In this document: positions 14,246 to 27,100 of the stretch, piece by piece
Layout: each line of letters starts with the position of its first letter
How positions within the stretch are numbered: the stretch's first letter is position 1
From: Pampus argenteus
Lineage: Eukaryota > Chordata > Actinopteri > Scombriformes > Stromateidae
Direction of reading: 5' to 3'
Length of the DNA stretch: 64,000 nucleotides
Assembly (NCBI GenBank): GCA_036937835.1
Contig: CM072871.1
Coordinates: 6,057,501-6,121,500, forward strand
The notes under the pieces: generated by a model
What the model saw: only the letters and a program-made list of their open reading frames with translations
Databases searched by the model: none
What the model was told of the DNA's origin: nothing
Translations under genes and position numbers: made by a program

Positions 14246-14281
<36 letters not shown>
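14127..14281. repeat. Pair of (CA)n microsatellites
   Basis: Two CA runs, at about 14127-14151 and 14250-14281, separated by about 100 bases of unique sequence. The first is preceded by imperfect CAGA units. Confidence 0.85.
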
Positions 14282-14285
<4 letters not shown>

Positions 14286-15273
14286 GTGAAACAGACAGAA
14301 GAGAAAGCACAGTGGGTAAAGCCTGGTCAATATCTGTCAGTTAGCCTGTAAGTCAGAATAAACTCAGCGGGTCCCTGTATGCACAGTGTCCAACTTCTGG
14401 CCCAAGTTTAATTTAAGTTTAAATTAAAATGATCTGCTGTTTGCAATTAGCAGCAATGAGAAGTGAGCCTGTATCTGAGCAATATGGCGCTAAAAGAATC
14501 AGCGGAGTTTCACCTGGATTCAAGATAACAGAGCAACGTCTTCATTGAACTATAGATTCAGTTGTTGTGAAACGAAGGGAAGATATTCGGTTAACATAGT
14601 GAATGAGCTTCTACTGATTTTAAACTTTAGTCAAACTCTTACCACTCAAATCCCTCCTAAAGCCGGATAGAGATCTTAAGATCTTCAAAGCCCACCTCAC
14701 ACACAAACTGTTTTTCACCAACAGAGATTTCTGAAATCTTGAGAGTTAAAGACGAGCACATATTGAACGACTGATTAAATACAGAGGACACAGGATGGTG
14801 AGGCAAACTTGAAATCCCGCAAGAACGTGAAGACTTGTGTTTTCTCGTTAAATACAGTTGACCTTGACAGGTTGAGCTGCAATTTATAGAGAAAAAGTGT
14901 GAGAGTTGAACAGGAGATATGTGGAGATGCACTTTAATATGATAAACGGTGCTCTCTATGGTTCTCTGACTGGTGTCACTAACATACAGTACATATTTAT
15001 AATGTCTTCCCATTTTAATTTAGAGGAATATTAATAAATTTATGCTTGTAACATATTGTATATAATATGTGCGGTTGTCCTTTAGCCATAAAAATACATT
15101 TTTAAACAATCTGTTTTTCTAAAGGTCTATGATATTACAAAACAATCTGATATTATTCAGCATCATTAGCTCCCTGGCAGGCCTATCGCTGGCCTTGCTC
15201 TGGCCGCCAAAATATCTGCTTTCATCACTGCACCCCTGTCAGCCTGGGGCCAGGTTGTCACGGGGACCACTTC

Positions 15274-15326
15274 CTGACAGCTTGGTCTTTATCTCTCCCC
15301 GGAGAGATGCTGAGTCAGCCAAATCT
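15274..15326 (+). repeat. Diverged local duplicate, copy A
   Basis: Contains TGACAGCTTGGTCTTTATC, then TCTCCCC, then about 15 bases on GTCAGCCAAATCT. The same two words in the same order and at similar spacing recur about 1.76 kb downstream. The flanking sequence is only loosely similar (GGCCGCC, GGTGGCC/GGGGCC words), so the event is old or constraint kept only the core. Confidence 0.5.
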
Positions 15327-17035
15327 TCGACCAGCTAAATATGCACAATGTGACAAGGTAGAGAAGGGGAAACGGGACCAATTGCATTCTGGAGGCTACG
15401 ATGTGGTTTATGGTATTACAGTGGTGTGAGAGAAGACTATAGAGGAATGTTGAAGTGCTGAGCTGGTAGTTTTGCTCTCGGTGTGTGTCCTGACTCGACT
15501 GTTGAACTGTCGCTATACCACACACACTTGTATATTCTTAACACGCGGACGTTAAAAGTCCAAGAAAATGTTTGCGTGCTTGAAAATCCATCTGCTCTAA
15601 TCATCGTCATTGCACACTGCTCACCACATGCCCCCCCCTCCCCAAACCCCCTTACCACTATCCCCCTTTGGCACCACTAAACCGATTACTCACACAGCAA
15701 CCTGACGTTCCATAAGTGCTTCTTCCCGGGCGCCATGGCATGGCACCAGGATTTTATAAGAGTTAATGGAGTCTACTAATCAACACACACACACACACAG
15801 ACACACAGAAACACACACAGGCAGGTTTGATTGATTGGTAGAGTGACAGTCATGACAGCAACGGGATCGTTACCGACCTGGAGCAGCGCAACAGCCACCG
15901 ATATTATCATCAAATCTAGACCCAAACCTAATGTTGTATATGGAGCGAAGAGAGGCGAAGCGCTGGGGAAGAGAGAGGGAGGCGATGAGGCTGCATAGTG
16001 ACGTGAGAGAGAAAGTTTGTTCCAAAAAAATAAGAAATATCCATTGTGATATTTTAAAGAAGAATGATAACACCCATTTTTGTACATGCTGTACACATCA
16101 TCATTTAAATCATACTACAGTTTCTGTATGTTCCACACATAAAAACATCCTTCCTGGTAAAACACAAACTAACAACTAACTTGACGATTTATTGTATTTT
16201 AGGACGAACCATCATAAATTGAAATCACATTCATAACAATTCACTATTATGACAAATAAACGTTTTGTTTTTTTTTAGAATTACTGACATACTATGGGAT
16301 AAATTGTCGAACAAATACAACAATTACCGTACACCTGGCAACGCCGGGTGGTGGCTTGACTCCATGTAACATGTAGTTGAGCACCTGCTCACAAGCACTC
16401 ATCTGCTAATCTCCTGCTGCGCGGTGACATTTTTACTGAAGTGCCGAAGAGTTAAAACAGTCTTTCGAGCGTCGTCACCTCCGCTGGAGACGGCTTCATT
16501 TTGTGCCTTACTTTGGTTTCCAGTCACACACTATCTGTGCAGTTCATTTCTAGCTCGGTATACTGGGATCTGACTCAAATCACTGTCACTCAACAAAAGA
16601 AGCGTTTTTATTACAGTGAGCTTCTTTCTCTCTGTTATTTAGTGCGATAAACAGGGCTGTGGGGGTAAAGAAACGTTTCACATAAGTAATGGCCCTCTTC
16701 AGTTATCTGATTGCGTTGACACTTGCAAATCATAACTTTTACATCTGTTTGACAAGACATAGCATAAAGTCTATAAAATAGGGCTTGTTATTAAAATGAA
16801 GTTACAGCAACAAGGCTATATATAATAAAGCAGAAATGAAACGTGTACTGGCTTACTTTTAAGGTGTAGTTATAGAGTGTCTGGAATTGCAATACAGCAA
16901 TAAGACTTTCTGGGTCTCTGAGCATCACCTGACCTGAAATTTCCACCATGGCCGCCACACAATCGTCACCACGCAGCTCAGCGGGGTCTTCGGTGGCCTG
17001 CCGGTGCTAGAAGGCTGTTAGAAGGGACTCTTCTT

Positions 17036-17091
17036 GACAGCTTGGTCTTTATCCTTCCCCTGATGAAATGTTAAAGTCAGCCAAATCTCTC
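17036..17091 (+). repeat. Diverged local duplicate, copy B
   Basis: Contains the same TGACAGCTTGGTCTTTATC word, then CTTCCCC and GTCAGCCAAATCT, as copy A at 15274, in the same orientation. The spacer between the words differs by a few bases. Confidence 0.5.
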
Positions 17092-17983
17092 AATTATATA
17101 CTTTTCTGGTATTTTCAGAATAGGATATTTTTGATAGGCTTATGGCAGACAGGCAGAGTTGAAAACGCATAACAGGATGAACACAATCACAGGGAGTTGT
17201 TTCGTATTTGAGAGACACATTAAAGATCAAAGCTGACTCAAAATGCTTCCTCTTAATTTGACGTACTTGTAAAATCAGGTTGCCATGTGTGACCGAGTGT
17301 GATATTTAACCGCGACTTATAAATTTATGTTAGTCAGCAGCAATACACATTTAAAAAAAAAAAGAGAAAAAGATATTACATGTAATTATAAAGGCTGTGA
17401 TGAAATGTGTACTTGAGGAAAGTCACAGAGTCACATTGGGTTTGAGGGTCGTTCATCTTTTCTTTTTTTACAACCAGTAGATGCTCCTAATGAAGGTGAA
17501 TTAAGCAGACACTCAGAGAAAGTCATTAAGAGGGGGTAACAATTATTAATGAGGCCAGTATGAAAATCCACGCGTTGAAATATGGGTTTGTTGCTTCCTT
17601 CATGACTGAGAGAGGCTCTGCCGAACTTTTGGGATCAAAGGAGACATTAATGGTGGTGAATCCAGTTTTAAAACCTGTTCCAGGTTGATAAACTACTCTG
17701 GACTGGTTTATTTCTGAGGCTAACAAATAGCTTTTAGATTAGTCTCCTCATTCTTATATATTAGCATAGAGTAATGTGTCAAACATTTAGGTTCTGGTGG
17801 CACAGCTGTAGCCACATCAGGATTTGCTGCTTTTCCCGATATTTTATAATTGTAAGCTGCATATTTTTGGATTTGAAGACTCTGACATGTCTGACATTTA
17901 GTAGACAAAATGATTAACTGTTACATTAAATTATTCAAAAGAATCATTAGCAGATTAATCGATAATGGAAATAATTGTTAATC

Positions 17984-18026
17984 GCTCCTCTCCTCTCCTC
18001 TCCTCTCCTCTCCTCTCCTCTCCTCT
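17984..18026. repeat. (CTCCT)n pentanucleotide repeat, short array
   Basis: About eight units of CTCCT (AGGAG on the other strand). It is the same unit as the much longer array at 54588-54714. Confidence 0.9.
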
Positions 18027-19666
18027 AAAGGTGATTAAAGTGGATGTAAAGTTAATAGTTTCAGCTCTAGCTCTCTTATGCCTCGATGGCCACAATTCAT
18101 AATTGGAGAACTTGGCATAGTAATGGAAAATAATGTGTGTGTAGAAGTTGTTTGTCACTAAAGAAGATTAACCCTTCAGTGACTTATGATTAAAGTTAAA
18201 GAAGCAAAACATGGACTTAGAACGTTTTGCTTGTCAGATGTTTTTTGATGAGATGAGTCTCATCCAAACAACATGACAATAAAAATAACAGTTTCAGATA
18301 AATAATGTATGAAAAAATATTTCCCCATTGTGATACGACATGGCAGATACAATATAGAAAATCCATCTGGGGTACTTCAGGGTAAATCATTAGTAATGCA
18401 ACAAGCCGCCCTTTATTATCATTCCAAAGTTATGAATTTTTAACATTTCAGTCTGTTGACAGTGGAGAACGCTAATATTAAAAAGCAGTGAAGGCGCTGT
18501 GATCTCAGTCAACGCGTTACATGTTAATACGATGCTACATACACATATGTTCACTTATAATCTGTTTTTCTGCTATTCATCTTTACTCATTTCTCATTAA
18601 TTATTCATACCCTCGTAATATTAAGCCCCGTCTCTCTGTATTAATCTAGACTTTTTGCATCTTCAAGTTGTTTGTGAGTCGGGCCCGCTTGAAGTATTGT
18701 TGTATTTATATCATAGTTTTGTCCTTGTTCTTTTTCAGTTTTTAAACTGTGTCAAATTTGAGCTGACAAGGAAACAGCAGGCCTTCTCAGACCTGAAAAA
18801 TTAGGCTTGTCGAGACCACCCACAGGGGGGGAAACACACACTTACAATACACACACACAAATACACATTAAATCCCCATTAATGGCATTGCTTTTACTTT
18901 AAAATCTCAAATCTACAGTGGATTATATAGATATTTTATCTATATAATATAATATAAAAAAGCATAGTGCAAGGAATTGCACTACAGGAATACCAAAATA
19001 CCTTGATTGAGGCAATTTAGAAATAATATCGTAGTTATTTTTTTGTTCAACTGCAATAAGAACATATTATATTCACACTCATGTTTTATACAGTACACTG
19101 AGGAACATTGGATCATTGATTTTCTTTTTTGAATTTGTAATTTTTGGCAATATGATGAAGTTTCTTTGAGCTTAGTGTAGATCAGATCAAATATTCCTGG
19201 TTTCCTTGTTGTGTGTGTGTGTGTGAAAGAGAGGAGGATAGAAGTTGTGGTATAAAAACTAAAAACAGACTCTAGTCGTCTGGCCTCAGATCCTTTATTC
19301 TCTCAACGTCTCCCATTTCTATCAAAGACTTCCACAAAAAAAACCAAACATCTAACATGCAGTTAAATGTAATCATGGCGAACACACACACACACACGCA
19401 CACACACTGCCACGCAAGAACACGGTGACTTTATAAGCAGCATCACTTTAATAAGCTCAGATATGACCCTGCAGGTCACCTCTTGAAAATGAAATAACTT
19501 CAGACTTGGAAGGCACTGATCTGATCATCTGCTCCTGTGTCTTCTGTTTTTTGTTTTTTTTTATCCAACAGGCTTTTTAGGCAGCGAGCCAAATCAAACC
19601 TTTACGGACTAATGCTACATCCATTTAGTGAATAGTAGAAGTTCCAGTTGTCTGTCAAGTGAGGCA

Positions 19667-19706
19667 CAGCACACACACACACACACACACTCACACACAC
19701 ACACAG
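19667..19706. repeat. (CA)n microsatellite
   Basis: CA run of about 19 units interrupted once by TCAC. Confidence 0.9.
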
Positions 19707-21068
19707 AAACTGGAGGTGAGTCTGATGCCCGATGATCTGTTGATTCAGACCTATAATACCACAGCTGCTCTCTGTCAGCACCTTCAAGCAGCTAGAAAAG
19801 AACCTCTGTCACCACTCATCTGCCTCTTAGTCTGGCTTTATGTCAGCATGATGCTTATGGGAAATATTTTTAGCACCTCCTCTCATTTTGTCCTTGGATG
19901 GAGAGCTTGGTAATAACCAAGGCTGGGAGGAGGGGCTTGGGATTGGAAATTACACGGAATTGTACAGGTGTTCCCGATAAACTAGTCACTCAAAGGCAGA
20001 GGTTGAAAGTCTGATGCCATCTTGTGCAACAAACTGTCTAAAAAACTGACGATGTGATAAATTTCAGTTCACTCAGCGATTCACATTTCCGAACTTCTAC
20101 CTGAACGTTGCTAAATGTTGCTAATGATAATAGCCAGGTGTTTTCGGCAATTTCAGTATGTCAACATCTATATTTGCATTCCTATAAATATTACACGTTA
20201 CCATGTCAAATCTTTGCTCTGCTCCGAATCTGTAGATGAGTTGTTAAACTTGTTGCGTTTTCTGTCGTCGAGCATCGGCGTGAATACAGACACAAACCTC
20301 CTTTTGTTGCCCAAAACAAAAAATGTGCGCTAGTTGACATGTTCCTAGTCACCTGAATCCAGCCCATTTAGTAAACTATTTTATAATATTATACTGTTAT
20401 AATATATAAAATATCACTATCCTCATCAACTCCACTCCTATAAGACCCACTGTTGCACACTGCCAGTGCACTATTCTGTCTGAAACATCAGCAGGTGATG
20501 ACAGGATTTGGTGCCAACTGGATGACGTCAATGTGTCTTCATGAACCTGTGCTGTTGCTAAAGTGGGTCGAAATGTACTTGGGCAGCAGTTGATCTACAA
20601 GTTTGGTTGCCCAAATATAGGCTATATGTGGAAAGTTGTGAAGTAGATTGAAGGATACTCCGGGTTTAGTGTGTACTGTCAGTGCCTGGTGCGTTTTCTT
20701 CTCCTTTTCTTAGTCCTGCTTCCTGGTCCTGGGAGAAATCTAATGTTCTTTATGAAATCTTTATGGGAAGCTTGCATTAGAAATGAATCACGTCGTTGTG
20801 TGCAGCCACTTTCAGTCTCATGACTGCATGTATTATATGTGTGAGTTTGTGCCCTTAAGTCGGTGACAGAGAGTGTGCACCTGCTGAATCCTCAGTTCTC
20901 CATCTCTATTTCCTGCTTCATTTTTTTAAGGGAGTCTGTGACAGAGGGAGACACACATTAAGAAAAGCCAGAGACAGATTGTGTGTGTGTGTGTGTGTGT
21001 GCGTGTGGCATGCCTACAACAGAGATGGAGAAAAACAGACAGGTGTGTGTTCCTCTTTCCCAAGTCTG

Positions 21069-21110
21069 CATCTCCCACTCTGCTGTATCTTTACAGCAGA
21101 GTGGGAGATG
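21069..21110. repeat. Perfect 19-bp inverted repeat (hairpin) with 4-base loop
   Basis: The left arm at 21069-21087 (CATCTCCCACTCTGCTGTA) is exactly complementary to the right arm at 21092-21110 (TACAGCAGAGTGGGAGATG), with loop TCTT. It is about 50% GC and not built of simple repeats, which sets it apart from the AT and CA tracts around. The pairing does not continue beyond the arms, so it is too short for an ordinary microRNA precursor. It could be a fold-back duplication scar or a structured RNA element within the intron. Confidence 0.9.
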
Positions 21111-24100
21111 AATTGATCCGTCTATGCCTCCGTTTCTTACCTGCTCTGCAACAATCCTCTGTGCTCCTCTTACTTTGTTTATAACAGGTGGTCTAAAGAT
21201 AGAATACTTTAATAAGCAATGATTAATACTTTTGTGGTTGTTTTAATTACTTAAAATGTATAATAAGAAGAGCTGAATTGAGCCTGTTGATCAGAACTGG
21301 TCTGACTGCTGATCACTTTTTATCATTAGTAATCATACACATATAAATATCACTTTTGAAGCACAATTTGAGAACATAGTATACAAGTTACCGCAATAAT
21401 TTGTGACGCGACTAAAGCTTTATTGTGAAATAATCTCTTGGAAGTGCAATACAAAAAAAAATAAAAATCAGTTTTGCGTTGCAGGGTGCATGTGTGTACA
21501 GTGTTAAAAGGTTTTAGCAGCTGCTCTTTTTATGATGGTGGAGGAAAAAAAGCTGAGACGCACATAAAGACGAGAGATGAATAGAGAAATGCTGGTCAGT
21601 GCTTTCTTGGCATAAAAATGAAGTGATGTGTCTTAAGGATTTGAGGATCCTCGGTAATGCTGATCACACAGTTTGTCTCTCATTTGTTAGTCAAAGTACT
21701 TCTCGTCTTTGCTCAAATCCTCCATCCCCTCTTTAACATCCCTCTGCTGAATTTGTGGCCCGCATTGTGGCAGTGATGGCAGGAAAGCTATGACAATAAT
21801 CCCCTTCCCTCTGTTCTCCTCCTCACCTCCTTTATCAGCCCCTCGCCCTCCACCAGTACGACAGAGACCGTTTTCTGTCACGAGAAGACAGCTGCCGTGT
21901 CAGAGTGTCAGAGTACAGGTTTCCACTCAACTCACTCAAGTGGGAGCGCTTTTCATATTGTATTATTGATACGCTGTGTTGCCATTAAAAATACTGGATT
22001 ATATTCATACACACAAATGAGTTTTTTGCAGTTGGTTTTTAAAGGGTCACTGTATGTTTTACTATTATGCATTCACAGCAGCATCTCCCCCTATACCGTG
22101 CCAAATCCTTAGACCGCTCAGGACAATAGAGCTCAGCAGTAATGAATGCACATCCATCACAGCCTTAATGATCACCTGTATGAGCATATTGTGTAGAACA
22201 AGGTCAGTGGAGTTTTTACTTCGGTGTAAATTTCTGTCAGATTGTCTAGCTGAACTTCAGATGAACTATATGCATTGTACTTTCTCCATACCTTTGGCAG
22301 AACAAAGCTGTTTTTCTTAAGATGTGCTGTTCAGAACATAATAGGCCGGTCATCAACTCCATCTACAGTAGGTGTGACTCATGCTTGAATTGTTAGACCT
22401 ACAAATAGGGTTATTGTTTTTTTTTTTGCCAGTCTTCCTTCTTTTCTTTCTGCTCTTGTGTCTGTGTCTTTCTGACCTTGTTAAAGTTTTTTTTTACATT
22501 TTGAGTGTAGCACTTTTAAAAAGTTATAGACAGATGGGAAATAAGGCTGGGTAATGGTGCTGGCTAATGGCCCAATATGAAAGTATGATTGCAGACACAC
22601 ACGCACACACAAAGGCACAGGAGCACAGGCGCATCTCCAACTCCGTGTAGGTCTTATAAAACTGTGACATTTCTCTACGCAACACCTCCCTCTCTCTTCT
22701 CCTCCTCTGCTCCTATTCAGCTGCATTCTGATGGGGGAGCCTGTCTGTCTTATCACCCTCCACCAGCTGCGGTTCGGATTGGGGATCTAGGGGTCTCGCC
22801 TTCCCTCAGCTTGCCCCACGCTAAAAGAGAGGGGGACAATGATTTGGCCCGCTTCACACACACACACTCATGAACAATTATGCATGCATGCAGGCACACG
22901 GAGACACACAAACACTGACAAAGAACACACGGGCACGCACAAGCACGCTCTTGTGGAGCTCATCCAGATTTCAAGGCTGCATGTTGTGTGGACCTTAGAG
23001 TCAAAATAATAATATTGAAGGGGAAATATTTGTCTGTCTCCTTTTCTGTTGGCTCTTTTCCCCTTTCCTCTTCTATTCTGCTGTCATTAGATGCTCTTTT
23101 TGTCAGATTCTGTAATGCCACCTGTCTGTGGCTGTTAATGACTACAGCCACTCTCTATTCCCCCATTCTCCTCACTCACTTAAGCACCTTAATGAACCAC
23201 CTGTACCGTGTGCGTGTGTGTCTTTGTCTGTGTCTGTGCATATGCATGTGTGTGAGGTATCTAAACTGATGGAGGGTTGCCCCCTTCGGTATATGAGCCA
23301 ATTATCTTTACTTGCTTCTTTACTAATGACTACTTTGAAATGAGCACAGAGGAGGTGGGATAACTCTGGCAGCCACAAGGAGCAGATGTGCCGGTTATTA
23401 GTGTGAAAGGCCAGAGGTTTGTGCCGAGCCACAGATGATAAGAAGTGATTACTATTTGGATCACAACTTCTGAATTGTTCAATTTGCCTTATTGTTGGTT
23501 TATGATTTTATCATTAAAATCATGCTCATTATTCTTTTATTTTTATATTATAATATTTGCAGTGGAATCTCATAGGATGGCATAAACTGACATTGTACAT
23601 TTAAAAACAATTTGTACAGAAAACAAACATTAAAATAAAGAGAGCAAATCATTTGTGGAAGTGGAAACAAGGTGATTGTCTGTAATCATGGAGTCACTTG
23701 GGGACAGCGATTATCGCCTTATAAAGTTAATATGTCAAATGTTTAATCTACACATCCAGCAGATATGGAGCATGATGAGCTGAGTTGTGTTTTCTGGTGA
23801 CCCGATGAATTTTAGTCCAATATTCGCTCTCCTACTAGCTCTGTTTTGGTCTCCTCCAAAAATGATTGGAGCAGTTTTTAAAGCTTTTAAACGTAAAATA
23901 TTGAACGTATATGTTCCATAACAATGAACCCAGTGTGACATGAATGTTGCTCTGTATCTGCTGGAAGTGTTGCTTCGGTGCGCCTGTTGTCAGCTGTTGC
24001 CCCCTAGTGACCAAAAAAAAATTTCCTATAGAAATTAATTACCCACCCAGTCTGAGTGTGTTCAGGAAGGTAGAACAGATTAAAAATACCCAACTTTTCA

Positions 24101-27100
24101 CCAGAACTAAAGTTGGTAATTGGACTGCCTCTCAAGGTTTCTTTCAGACATGGTTTGCTGAGACGTGGCTAATTAAGCCCACACAATCCTCTGACAGTTT
24201 CTCATCACTTTCCCTGTACTCAGGCCTTTTCTAATAAAACTGTAGGTCCTAAGTAGCGGCAGTGGTGCTGCTGCCAATAACACCTTTGTTTATGCTGCTC
24301 TCTGCATCACTTTCAAATTACCTGAACACCAGAGGCAGCAGTTTCAATCTGCTGGAACCTCTGTTTAATAAACTCAGTCTCTCAGCATCGGCTCAGGTGG
24401 GGTCTTCGCTCTGCAGTGTTCAAATGGCTGACGTGTACCATCTTTTATATTTCTATAAAAAAACAAAACAAGTGTTTTTTTATATGTATTTTCTTCCTAA
24501 CTTTGGTTCCGAAGTGGCTGTTTGTTTATTCAAGTGATTACTTTGACCTAGAAATATGCTCAACATGTGCACATGGTATTAATGCTCTCTCTGTTAATCG
24601 GGTGATTCAACCAAGCCGTCCAAACAACAACAACACACAAGCGCAACAGCTGGCAAAAATTCAGCAGTGTTCAATACGTCGACTGGCCGACAGATCACAC
24701 ACATCTCATTCCATCTCGTGGGTTATTTCATGGCTCCATAACAAACTCTGAGATTAGGACGGTGTCGGTCCGCAAAAGCAAACACACGCACAGACTCATA
24801 CGTGTGTGTATTTATGTTCTCTCTAACGTCTCTGAGGTGTTTGCTTAGAAAGAGGTCATCCCAACAATTAACCTTGTGTGACGAGTGAGGGAGAATATAA
24901 ACAGCAGAGCAGCAGACAGTCTGTGACTAAACAAACGCAGACGTACTCGTCTGGGGCTTTGATTTAAGATGAGGGTTGACTCTTCTGACTCTGTCCGCCG
25001 TTTGAATCCAGCATAAATTAACTGAAGAAGAGTTGTACTTACTACGAGCCCCGGAGAAAAAACAAAAAAACAAGAAACAAAACAATACAGCCGCAGGCAT
25101 CAGTTTAGAGACAGGTTGGTTTTGTCATTGAACACCTGCTGGGGACACCGGCGTCCGGCAGTCTGGGGACTCTGAGATGTGAAATCTGTCTGGGGTTAGT
25201 TAAAGGAAAAAAAATGGGATGTGAAAATGAAAACACCTGGAGGCAATTTTATTAAAATGAGAATGATAGAGATAGGGCTGGTTACAGGTTTATCATCTAT
25301 TTTTTTAAATCATGAGATTAATTCTTCATTTTCTGCTTTTAACTCTCACATTTCTAAACAAAAATACACGTTACTCTTATTGGAAGTTAACTGAAGACAT
25401 CAAGCCTATATGCAGCGTCCTCATTCATAAACCAGCTCTGTGTTGCATGTCTGTCATTCCTCCACCACTAACCCAGCTAAGTTCTCCACTGCTTGAATCA
25501 AGACTCCCCACTCCCCACACACCCTCCAGCCTCAGATCCAGCAACACTCTGCGTGAAAATGATTTTGCATCACATTTGTGAGCGGTCGAGCTTCATTATG
25601 TCATTCCACACGGACTACTGTGGACTAAAGCCTTTGTCAAAATGAATGTACTCATACATATTATCATTAACTCCTGCAAATGATTGATAAACAGAAAATG
25701 GGCCCTGGCTGCTTCAATGAATATGTATTGAGTTACTAATTAGGCATTTTGTAATGAGTTAAAGCATAATAACATCAAGCCATATGTATTTCACACATTA
25801 TCAGGATTTATATGTACCTGTAGCTTTGAGAGAAAGCCTACTGTATACATACAGGGTCTTGGAAAGATAAAGCTGTTGTGTTTTGTTGCTCTTTTCTTTC
25901 TTGGTTTGGTTTGGCATTTCCTTCTACACTACAAAACAGTATCTCTTACTATACAGTGAGTGTGCAGGAAGCTGCTACACAGGGAGTTAATCTCCAAAGT
26001 AAGACAGACTGTCCCACACACACCAAGTGCAGTAGGTGGCAGAATGGCCTTTGTGCTCAAATGTCACACTTCTACTCTTTCTTTCCTGCCTTTTAAGTTA
26101 TAATCTTTGTGACACCAAGATAAAGGATCGCACACCTACGTGCTGAATACAAAGAGCTTTTGTAACAACTGTGCTCGTGTTTCTTTTATTATACGACTGA
26201 CATCTTTGCATGCATTGCTAACACAACTTCAGTTTGTTAATATGAACTCTTTCTATTTAACTATCCTCGAGTTCAGGTCAATAATGACCATGGAAAAATA
26301 AACCTCTGCACATTGATTGGCTGGTTGTGTGTATGTGTGTGTGTGTGCGCTGTATGGAAGAGAGTCATTTTCTATAAGAGGAGGTTATATTTTTACAATC
26401 AGTAATGCTCGCTGTCAGAGACATGACACTTATTCCCTGCTGTCCTTGAGCTCTCTGCTCTCTCCCTGTGCGTCATTTCTCCTCCTCCGCCCACTCATTT
26501 TTATGTCTGATTTGTGTGCGCGCACAGTGTTGTGTGTGTGCGCACAGTGTTGTATGTATGTGTGTGTTTGTTTAAGATTTGTGTGTATAGTCTTGGGTAC
26601 ATGCCTGTTTGGATAGAACTAATCTCACTCCAGAGATATAGGAAATAATAGAAACTTCATTCAGGATTTATGAGCAACACGGAAACACACGTTCACAGCC
26701 AAATACACACACACACACACACATATGGTCCGATCCACTTAGCTTGTCACTGAGTTGCTTTCCATTACTCTGGACTGCAAAAGCTGTCTATTTCCGTCTT
26801 TCATAAGACACACTTAAATCACAAACAGAAACACACACACACGCCACGTGTCCATCTCAGAGTTAGACGTCTTTCATTCAAGAGCTGGCGCTTACAAACC
26901 TTTAAAGGCTGACCATTATGATGCAAATTTATGATATCATATTTATTGAGCGCTATTTAAAGAAATATAAGTGGTACAAAAACAGAAGTTTCGAACAAAA
27001 ATGAATAAAAATTGAATATATCTCGAATAATCTGAATTTTCGTAATCTATTTTAGAGTTGAAACAAATGTCAAATAACCAGTCCGTATGAGGATGTATGT

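Larger units (their letters stand above)
7871..15100 (+). other. KCNIP2 intron after exon 1a, first part: noncoding
   Basis: Starts with the exon 1a donor GTGAGTG. No further exon was recognised. It holds GT/CA tracts at 8694-8722, 9155-9174, 9930-9952, 10119-10152, 10283-10320, 13538-13557, 14127-14151 and 14250-14281, GA runs at 9673-9702 and 9960-9982, an imperfect GAAG run near 12350-12378 and many poly-T stretches. A segment at about 11940-12160 has few simple repeats and several TAAT-type homeodomain-like words; see findings. Confidence 0.6.
15100..17100 (+). other. Noncoding intron segment with a diverged local duplication
   Basis: No exon was recognised. Two blocks share a 19-base word followed at similar spacing by a second shared word (15274-15326 and 17036-17091; see the repeat entries). 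A CA run lies at 15783-15800. The stretch 16325-16520 is richer in CpG than its surroundings (for example CAACGCCGGG, GCTGCGCGG, GAGCGTCGTC). That could mark a CpG-containing regulatory element or an old repeat. Confidence 0.5.

Noticed and set aside
24262..24537. 91-codon open frame with hydrophobic start
   Set aside because: No homology recognised, no consensus donor at the end of a reasonable coding segment, AT-rich tail.
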